DNA of 64,000 bases from Methylocapsa palsarum (GTDB lineage Bacteria > Pseudomonadota > Alphaproteobacteria > Rhizobiales > Beijerinckiaceae). The stretch's first letter is position 1, and the number at the start of each line of letters is the position of its first letter. Below, piece by piece: positions 33,934 through 39,851 of this stretch. A program made the position numbers and the translations under genes. Location: NCBI RefSeq assembly GCF_900114285.1, contig NZ_FOSN01000006.1:62001-126000 (forward strand), given 5' to 3'. Under the pieces are notes generated by a model. The model was not told the origin of the DNA. It was given only the letters and a program-made list of their open reading frames with translations, and made no database searches.

Positions 33934-34546
33934 TCACCTTTCCGCGAGGTTAATCGCCCGCGCGTCGAGAGCCGCCTGCCCGCGCGCAAGGATTGCGCTC
34001 AGCTCGGCGACCAGCGCGTCGCAGCGGTCCGGCCTCGGCGGCTGGACATAGAAAGCCACGGCGCGAGCGATAGCCTGCGACACGAAAAACGGTGTTTCAG
34101 GGCGATTTGAGGCCAATGCCATAGCGATTCCGGCTGTTTTGGGCTGATTCGCCTTTCGCCGCCGATACTAGGTCGAGCGCGAGATCCCGGCCGCGAGCCA
34201 CGGCCGCGCGGCGGGCTTGCGGGGCATGATCCCGGCCGCACGGCGACGGCGCTCGGATCGAAGCCGCTCGCGCTCGCGGCGTTCGGCGGGGGCATCACCC
34301 CCCCCCCGTCCGGTCCGATATGCGTCGAAGGCGCGCTGGAGCAGTTCGTTGAGGCTTATATCGTGCGAGACCGCATAAGTTCTGAAAGCGCGCCGGAACT
34401 CTGCGGGCACCCTGAAATTGAGAGGCCGCAATCCAGCCTCCTCATCGGCCTGCGGCGCCGCAGATTCGAGGATCGCAACAAGCTCATCGAGCTGGCCGCG
34501 AATTGCGTCTGCTCGGGCCGCGGGGTCCTTTGGTTTGCTGGGTCAT
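33934..34546 (-). pseudogene. Ribbon-helix-helix / HTH regulator, frameshifted and amber-interrupted
   Basis: Read with two corrections, this is one gene. It starts at the ATG at 34546 (MTQQTK), shifts frame at a run of three A (minus strand, 34529-34531), and continues ADAIRGQLDELVAILESAAP to LRPLNFRVPAEFRRAFRTYA and DISLNELLQRAFDAYR, a ribbon-helix-helix region. It then reaches PWLAAGISRST, a TAG (34168-34170) where relatives would have Trp, YRRRK, and an in-frame C-terminal part to 33934. A run of ten G (34298-34307) lies in the middle. The current frame restarts only at a TTG (34431). The start overlaps the upstream membrane protein stop (ATGA). Confidence 0.6.
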
Positions 34547-35034
34547 CGGGAGCGTCGGGGCCGGGGAGGAGGCCCGGCCTCTCTTTGCTGTTCAGGTGGG
34601 CGTCGCGCCGGCGGCCGAGCGTTGCCATTCCCGGCGCGCCAATCCGCTTTTGGCGAATTTGGCCAAGTCGTAAGAATGCCGCGAACTATCCGCGGGCCAA
34701 AGAAGATGACGGTCCACATTATGATGAAACCCAGTGCGCCGCCAAGAACGGCAGTCACGAACAACGCCCCAACCACGCACAAGCTTTCAATTGGATCTGG
34801 CCCGGCGGATGGGTCCCTTTGGTCCTCGGCCAGGATCTCGTTTTTGTTTGTCTTCCCGGTCATCTCGCTTCCGACTCCTGGCAAAGTTCTCGCGTTAGCG
34901 CTAGCAAGAGCCTGTTCGATCGTTTCGCCGACGAGCCAGCCTTGCTGATCTGCGATGGCATAAAAACGCGAGAACGTCTCCGGAGACGTGTCGGGGCTCG
35001 CCATGATGGCGGCAACTCGCTGCGCTTGCGTCAT
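34543..35034 (-). CDS. Membrane protein of unknown function
   Basis: The 163-aa protein has a soluble N-terminal part (SPDTSPETFSRFYAIADQQG, then GETIEQALASANAR), a charged linker, two adjacent hydrophobic stretches (about 84-116: VVGALFVTAVLGGALGFIIM, then WTVIFFGPRIVRGIL), and a Pro/Arg-rich tail. I know of no matching family. I chose the ATG at 35034 because it overlaps the upstream lipoprotein stop by four bases (ATGA). Its own stop overlaps the next gene's start in the same way. This tight packing, and its place behind tRNA-Glu, suggest part of a mobile-element operon. Confidence 0.6.
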   Translation of the reverse strand: MTQAQRVAAIMASPDTSPETFSRFYAIADQQGWLVGETIEQALASANARTLPGVGSEMTGKTNKNEILAEDQRDPSAGPDPIESLCVVGALFVTAVLGGALGFIIMWTVIFFGPRIVRGILTTWPNSPKADWRAGNGNARPPARRPPEQQREAGPPPRPRRSR

Positions 35035-35120
35035 ATTTGCGTGTCGGATGGCCTTGGTTGCTGATCCGAGACACAACTAGAAAGTGCAATTCCAAGAACA
35101 GCTAAAGCAAACAACCGCAT
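35031..35120 (-). CDS. Very small predicted lipoprotein (29 aa)
   Basis: The frame encodes MRLFALAVLGIALSSC, followed by VSDQQPRPSDTQI. A basic start, a short hydrophobic core and a lipobox LSSC with Cys16 predict a lipoprotein whose mature part is only 14 residues and Pro/Asp-rich. It overlaps the downstream membrane protein gene by ATGA. Tiny lipoproteins of this kind occur as VirB7 or entry-exclusion proteins in conjugation loci, as lysis-protein partners, or as entericidins; the sequence does not choose between them. It is too short for ordinary gene finders. Confidence 0.5.
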   Translation of the reverse strand: MRLFALAVLGIALSSCVSDQQPRPSDTQI

Positions 35121-35162
35121 GACGCAACCTTGTCATTTTACGGACGGTTGGCGTTTTCGGTT

Positions 35163-35228
35163 CTAGCCTTTGAGCGCCATGCCCCTGGTCGCGGCTACGA
35201 TGGCGAGGACGAATAAAAAGGTCTTCAT
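35163..35228 (-). CDS. Possible 21-aa secreted or membrane peptide
   Basis: A good ribosome-binding site (AGGTGG, seven to eight bases upstream) precedes an ATG and 21 codons, MKTFLFVLAIVAATRGMALK plus Gly, then TAG. The peptide is essentially one hydrophobic helix with a basic start. It lies 42 bases before the small lipoprotein gene on the same strand. It may be a real small gene, a leader, or the 5' stump of a lost exported protein. Confidence 0.35.
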   Translation of the reverse strand: MKTFLFVLAIVAATRGMALKG

Positions 35229-35465
35229 TTTTCTTCCACCTGGCAAGCGAACGCTGATTTGGTGGAAGAAGGGGAAGCCTTTTTAAGGGCGCTGCCCAAG
35301 GCCGGAAAGGCGCAGACACTTGACGCGGACGCTGATCGACGAGGGCGCAATCTTTCGCTGATATGTGGCGCTGTCGGGCCGCAACAATCCGCACACGTTC
35401 GCAGGCATGTTTTCCGTATGTGGAGGAGCTTTAGACTGAATAAGCCGCTAAGCGCTTGATTTCGC

Positions 35466-35541
35466 TGGCGCTCCCTAGGGGAATCGAACCCCTGTTTTCG
35501 CCGTGAGAGGGCGACGTCCTGGGCCGCTAGACGAAGGGAGC
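35466..35541 (-). tRNA. tRNA-Glu (CTC)
   Basis: The minus strand folds as a complete tRNA: acceptor stem GCTCCCT/AGGGAGC, anticodon arm TCGCC-CTCTCAC-GGCGA with anticodon CTC, and T arm with GGTTCGATTCC. The discriminator is G and the CCA end is encoded (35466-35468). The 3' end faces the decayed accessory region at 32.7-35.2 kb, the usual side for island integration at tRNA genes. The 237 bases between it and the 21-aa frame show no gene I can support. Confidence 0.95.
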
Positions 35542-35698
35542 ATGCCGCAGCCGAGCCGCGTTCTATAACGGGAAAGCCAGCGCCGCAAGCGCTCGGGCGT
35601 CCTGCGGCATCAAATCGCTCCAGCGATGCGGCGAGTCCTTGCCTATATTGCTTTTGCAACCTCATGGATCGCCTCGTGGCGGCGTTAGCGGACTCGTC

Positions 35699-37126
35699 AT
35701 GAATGATTTCGCGCTCGAACAATCCCCGACCCCGGCCCCGCGTCCGCTCCTCTACCGGCCGCCGGCGCCGGTCCCGCTCGACACGCCTCTTGGCCCGTTC
35801 GGGACGATGCGTGTTCTGCGGCAAAATCCAATCGAGACCTGGACCAAGGCGCATTTTCAGAATCCGATCCTGATGGGGCAAAGCGTGCTTGGCCGGGTCG
35901 CGGTGGTGAGCGATCCTGCCGCCATTCGCCGCGTGTTCATCGACAATTCCACCAATTACCTGAAAGATTCCCTGCAGCGGCGGGTTCTCGGCGAAGGCTT
36001 GAAAGAGGGCCTTCTCGTCGTCCAGGGCGCCGATTGGCGTTCGCAACGGCGCACGCTGGCGCCAATGTTCACGCCGCGGACGGTGGCCTCCTTCGCTCGC
36101 GGCACGGACGATGCGGCGCGCGACCTCACGACCCGCTGGCTGCGCTGGCGCGAGGGCCGTCTCATCGATCTCCAGCCCGAAATGGCCCGGGTGACGCTGG
36201 ACGTTCTGGGACGGACCATCTTCTCGGACGGTCTTGGCCGCAATCCCGAGGAATTCACAACGGCGACGTCGCGCTATTTCATGACTCTCGGCCGGCTTGA
36301 TCCCTTCGACATTCTCGACTTTCCGGAATGGGTGCCGCGCCTGAACCGAGTCGGGACCAGATCGGCGCTGAACTTCTTCGAAAAGGCGGTTCAGGAGATC
36401 ATCGAGCGGCGCAAGCGCCTGATCGCGCAAGACAAGGCGGCGGCGCCGCGCGATCTCCTGACCCTTCTTCTGGAGGCGCAGGATCCCGAAACCGGGGTCG
36501 GTCTGAGCGAAGGCGAGGTGCGGGCCAATATCCTGACTTTCATCGGGGCCGGCCACGAAACGACCGCCAACGCTCTCACCTGGGCGATTTTCCTGCTGTC
36601 GATGTCGGAGGAATGGCGGAACCGTCTCGCGGCCGAGGCCGACGCGGTTCTCGACGGCGCGGTCGAGGATTACGCCGACCGCCTTGTCGAGACGAAAGCC
36701 GTCCTTGAAGAGGCGATGCGTCTCTACCCGCCGGTCGCCAGCATGAGCCGGCAGGCGGTTGGTCCCGATGACCTCGCCGGCAAGCGCATCCGCCAGGACA
36801 CGCTGGTGATCGTCTCGCAATGGGTTCTGCACCGGCATCATCTGCTCTGGGACGATCCCGGCGCCTTCGATCCGCGCCGGTTTCTGCCAGGCGCCCGTGA
36901 AAAGATCGACCGGTTCGCCTATCTGCCGTTCGGAGCCGGGCCGCGGGTGTGCATCGGCGCGTCCTTTTCCTTGCAGGAGGGCGTGATCATCCTCGCTCAT
37001 CTCATGCGCGCCTTCACCCTCACGTTGAAGCCGGGCTACGAGGTGAAGCCAGTGCAGCGCATCACGCTGCGGCCGGACGGCGGCCTTCCTATGATCTTGC
37101 GCCGGCGGCGCCGGGACCTTGGCTAG
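35699..37126 (+). CDS. Cytochrome P450
   Basis: The 475-aa protein has all P450 landmarks: I-helix GAGHETTANALTW (about 280), ExxR motif in VLEEAMRLYPPVASMSRQA, and the haem-binding loop FGAGPRVCIGASFSLQEG with the thiolate Cys. No membrane anchor is evident, so it is probably soluble. It resembles the broad fatty-acid/alkane-type P450 group, but the substrate is unknown. No ferredoxin or reductase gene is adjacent. The ATG at 35699 gives a normal N-terminus; the frame extends 20 codons upstream. Its TAG stop lies inside the CTAG end of repeat copy 2. Confidence 0.94.
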   Translation: MNDFALEQSPTPAPRPLLYRPPAPVPLDTPLGPFGTMRVLRQNPIETWTKAHFQNPILMGQSVLGRVAVVSDPAAIRRVFIDNSTNYLKDSLQRRVLGEGLKEGLLVVQGADWRSQRRTLAPMFTPRTVASFARGTDDAARDLTTRWLRWREGRLIDLQPEMARVTLDVLGRTIFSDGLGRNPEEFTTATSRYFMTLGRLDPFDILDFPEWVPRLNRVGTRSALNFFEKAVQEIIERRKRLIAQDKAAAPRDLLTLLLEAQDPETGVGLSEGEVRANILTFIGAGHETTANALTWAIFLLSMSEEWRNRLAAEADAVLDGAVEDYADRLVETKAVLEEAMRLYPPVASMSRQAVGPDDLAGKRIRQDTLVIVSQWVLHRHHLLWDDPGAFDPRRFLPGAREKIDRFAYLPFGAGPRVCIGASFSLQEGVIILAHLMRAFTLTLKPGYEVKPVQRITLRPDGGLPMILRRRRRDLG

Positions 37127-37239
37127 AGCATAGTCCGATCGGATTGAATCAATCCAATCGACAAGAATATGCTCAAACCCTTGATTCTGGAGTGATTTCT
37201 GATCGATCGCATGACTGCATGCGATCGGAAAGCGCTCTA
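37123..37239 (+). repeat. 117-bp palindromic element, copy 2
   Basis: A full element fills the space between two convergent genes. Its left CTAG contains the P450 stop (37124-37126), and its right end, CTA at 37237-37239, is the TAG stop of thpR on the other strand. The outer stem has one change (CATAGTCC instead of CATATTCC). Confidence 0.95.
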
Positions 37240-37770
37240 ATTGAGCGGGTAGGCGGCTTCGACGACGTAGGGCCCGCCGCCTGTCGAGGCCCGCGCCGAA
37301 AACAGGACGAAACGCTTGGCCTCGAACCGGCGCGAGAAAAGAAAGCCTCGTGTCGAGAGGTAATCGGCGACCGCGATGGGCGAGGCCGAGCGCAGCCGGG
37401 CCAGCGTGACATGCGGCGTGAATTTGCGCGGTTCGGCGGGGATGCCGATGCGCCGCATCAACCGTTCCTGCTGGGCCTGAAGCTCGACGAGGGGAGACGC
37501 CGCTTTCGCCTTGGCGACGAGGGCCCGCGGCTTCCCGCCGCCGAATGAAGCCAGTTCCTCGATGGTCACCGTAAACGGCCGGCGTCGGATCTGCTCCAGG
37601 GTGGAATGAACCTCATGCGCCGTGGAATCGTCGATGTCGCCGATGAAGCGCAGGGTCATGTGGTAGTTCTCGACGTCGATCCAGCGCGCGCCGGAGAGGC
37701 CCCCCCGGCACAGCGCGAGGTCCATTGCGAGATCGGAGGGAATTTCGAGACCCGTGAAGAGGCGGGGCAT
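37237..37770 (-). CDS. thpR: RNA 2',3'-cyclic phosphodiesterase
   Basis: The 177-aa protein belongs to the LigT/ThpR 2H phosphoesterase family, with the two HxTx motifs HMTLRFIG and HVTLARL about 85 residues apart. It opens 2',3'-cyclic phosphates at RNA ends and can ligate tRNA halves in reverse. It starts MPRLFTGLEIPSDLAMDLAL as in relatives. It converges with the P450 gene, with only a repeat element between the stops. Confidence 0.92.
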   Translation of the reverse strand: MPRLFTGLEIPSDLAMDLALCRGGLSGARWIDVENYHMTLRFIGDIDDSTAHEVHSTLEQIRRRPFTVTIEELASFGGGKPRALVAKAKAASPLVELQAQQERLMRRIGIPAEPRKFTPHVTLARLRSASPIAVADYLSTRGFLFSRRFEAKRFVLFSARASTGGGPYVVEAAYPLN

Positions 37771-37896
37771 GAATTCCTCCCAGCAGAGGGCGGAGAGCCG
37801 CGAATCACACGGCTGCCGCGCAGTCGGTTAGAGCTGAACGAACTATAGCCGAAATTCGCCGTCCGAGAAATCGCGGGACGGAAGAAACGCCCCGGT

Positions 37897-38583
37897 TCAT
37901 GGGCCGGCCACAGTTTTTTCGCGGAGCGCCTTCACGAACGTCTCGACCGTCGGCAGGATGCCCTTGACGATCCGCTCCACTCCCGCGCCGTTGGGATGGA
38001 TGCCGTCGGCAAGCCTCAGGCCCGGCTCGCCGGCGACCCCCGCAAGGAAAAACGGATAGAGCGGCGCGTCATATTTTGCGGCGAGGTCTGGATAGATGGC
38101 GTCGAATCGCGAGCCATAATCCTTGCCGAGGGTCGGGTTGGCTTTCATTCCCGCGATCACGACGCGGATCCCGCGCGCCTTCAATTCGGCCAGAATGGCG
38201 TCGAGCGCCGCCCTGGTGAGGTCGGGATCGATCCCGCGCAGCATGTCGTTCGCGCCGAGCTCCAGGATCATGGCGTCGGCTCCGTCCCCGAGCGTCCAGT
38301 CGAGACGGGCGAGACCGCCGGAGGAGGTGTCGCCGGAGACGCCCGCGTTCACGACGGCGACGTTATAACCGTCCGCCCGGAGCGCTTTTTCGAGGACCGC
38401 TGGAAAAGCCTCGCTGGCCGGGAGCAGGTATCCGGCGGAAAGACTGTCGCCGAACGCGACGAGTTTGAGCGGCGGGGTTTCCCCGGCGCTGGCGGCGGCA
38501 AGTGTGGCGGCGGAGAGGATTGCGACGGACATCAAAGCCCTCAGGCGCGCCGCGCCGGGAAGCCGGCGGCGAAGGCCGGTCAT
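37897..38583 (-). CDS. tesA: Exported GDSL lysophospholipase/arylesterase (TesA-like)
   Basis: The protein of about 228 aa has a signal peptide (hydrophobic core SVAILSAATLAAASA) and the SGNH motifs: VAFGDSLSAGYLL (nucleophile Ser), NAGVSGDTSSGG, LELGANDMLRG, and the late LADGIHPNGAG with Asp and His. It hydrolyses acyl esters in the periplasm. It is divergent from ybbA-ybbP, the same arrangement as in E. coli tesA/ybbA/ybbP. The frame extends 50 codons upstream; I chose the ATG at 38583 because the signal peptide begins just after it, though earlier starts are possible. Confidence 0.9.
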   Translation of the reverse strand: MTGLRRRLPGAARLRALMSVAILSAATLAAASAGETPPLKLVAFGDSLSAGYLLPASEAFPAVLEKALRADGYNVAVVNAGVSGDTSSGGLARLDWTLGDGADAMILELGANDMLRGIDPDLTRAALDAILAELKARGIRVVIAGMKANPTLGKDYGSRFDAIYPDLAAKYDAPLYPFFLAGVAGEPGLRLADGIHPNGAGVERIVKGILPTVETFVKALREKTVAGP

Positions 38584-38704
38584 TTGGCGGATCTCGCGAC
38601 GATCGCTATATGCAGGGCGCATCGGCTTCGCTTGCGGATTGTTGGCGCAAATGACCTCCTTGGGGCGCCGCGAGACGCGCCGGCGCGCATTTTGGATGGC
38701 GTAT

Positions 38705-39415
38705 ATGATCGAACCTGCGGTTGAACTCGACAATGTAGACCTCAGCCTCGGGCGCGGCGCGGCGCGGGTTCATATCCTGAAAGACATCTCGCTTCATATA
38801 GGGCGCGGCGAAACAATTGGCATGGTCGGGCCTTCCGGGTCGGGCAAATCGACGCTTCTGATGATCATGGCGGGGCTGGAGCGGCCCGACGCCGGGCGGG
38901 TCAAGGTCGACGGAGTGACCTTGAGCGATCTCGGGGAAGACGCGCTGGCGCGTTTTCGCGGCGCAAGAATCGGCATCGTGTTCCAGTCGTTCCATCTGAT
39001 TCCAACCATGACGGCGCTTGAAAACGTCGCTATCCCGCTCGAACTCGCAGGCGTCGGAGACGCCTTCGGCCGCGCCCGCGCCGAACTTCAGGCTGTCGGC
39101 CTCGGCGAAAGGCTCAGCCATTATCCGGCGCAATTGTCGGGCGGCGAGCAGCAACGGGTGGCGCTCGCCCGCGCCCTCGCGCCGCGTCCAGCCATCCTCG
39201 TCGCCGACGAGCCGACCGGCAATCTCGACGAGGCGAACGGCGCGGCCATCGTCGAACTCATGTTCGACCTGAAGCGCGAACGCGGGGCCACCCTCATCCT
39301 CGTCACCCATGATCCCGGCCTCGCCGCAAAATGCGACCGCACCATAAAACTGAGGTCGGGCCGCATCGACGGAGGCCAGCCGCAGGCGCAGGCATGGCCG
39401 AAACTTCGGGCCTGA
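38705..39415 (+). CDS. ybbA: ABC transporter ATPase (YbbA-like)
   Basis: The 236-aa ATPase has Walker A GPSGSGKST, the ABC signature LSGGEQQRVALARAL, Walker B ILVADEPTGNLDE, and a switch His in LVTHDPGLA. Sequence and length place it in the MacB/LolD-like group. With the large permease YbbP downstream it forms a transporter thought to work on envelope lipids or hydrophobic compounds. I chose the ATG at 38705; another in-frame ATG is at 38696. A cupin gene separates it from ybbP, which is unusual. Confidence 0.92.
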   Translation: MIEPAVELDNVDLSLGRGAARVHILKDISLHIGRGETIGMVGPSGSGKSTLLMIMAGLERPDAGRVKVDGVTLSDLGEDALARFRGARIGIVFQSFHLIPTMTALENVAIPLELAGVGDAFGRARAELQAVGLGERLSHYPAQLSGGEQQRVALARALAPRPAILVADEPTGNLDEANGAAIVELMFDLKRERGATLILVTHDPGLAAKCDRTIKLRSGRIDGGQPQAQAWPKLRA

Positions 39416-39503
39416 GGCGCGCCTCGATGGCGAAGTCGCCGGCGTGTTGGCAATGCAATCCTTGCGGGGGACGAAAGCCGATGACTCATCGGGGCGATCG
39501 CAG

Positions 39504-39851
39504 ATGCCGTTAGGAAATCTCTTCGAGGTCGCCTCGCTTGATCTGACGCAGGAGATTGTGTCCGTCCTCGCCGGGGCGAGGGACGTCAGGATCGAGCGGA
39601 TCGTCTCCAGGGGCCAGGCGAGCCCGCCCGGTTTCTGGTATGATCAGGACTCTGCCGAATGGGTGGTCCTTTTGACCGGATCCGCTGGCTTGTCCTTCGA
39701 AAACGAAGACAACGTCAGGGTTTTGTCTCCTGGCGATCATGTTTTTATTCCCGCGCGCCAGAAGCACCGGGTCGAATGGACCAGCGAGAGTGGCCCGACG
39801 ATCTGGCTCGCGGTCCATTTTCCCGACGCGAAAGAGACCGGCGCCCCATGA
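39504..39851 (+). CDS. Small cupin-domain protein
   Basis: The 115-aa protein is a single cupin barrel: SPPGFWYDQDSAEWVVLLTG, then NVRVLSPGDHVFIPARQKHRVEW with metal-type His/Glu positions partly kept. Such proteins range from enzymes to sensors, and I cannot assign a reaction. It lies between the ABC ATPase and permease genes, 88 bases after the first and overlapping the second by ATGA, so it is produced with the transporter. An ATG at 39504 starts the conserved part. Confidence 0.8.
   Translation: MPLGNLFEVASLDLTQEIVSVLAGARDVRIERIVSRGQASPPGFWYDQDSAEWVVLLTGSAGLSFENEDNVRVLSPGDHVFIPARQKHRVEWTSESGPTIWLAVHFPDAKETGAP

Noticed and set aside
32769-34170. Stop-codon recoding (TAG/TAA read as sense) in the accessory region
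   Set aside because: The interrupted genes also have frameshifts and missing parts, and no suppressor tRNA or release-factor change is visible; ordinary decay explains them better.
35225-37000. 591-codon minus-strand frame opposite the P450 gene
   Set aside because: It runs through the tRNA-Glu gene and has no recognisable domain; shadow frame.
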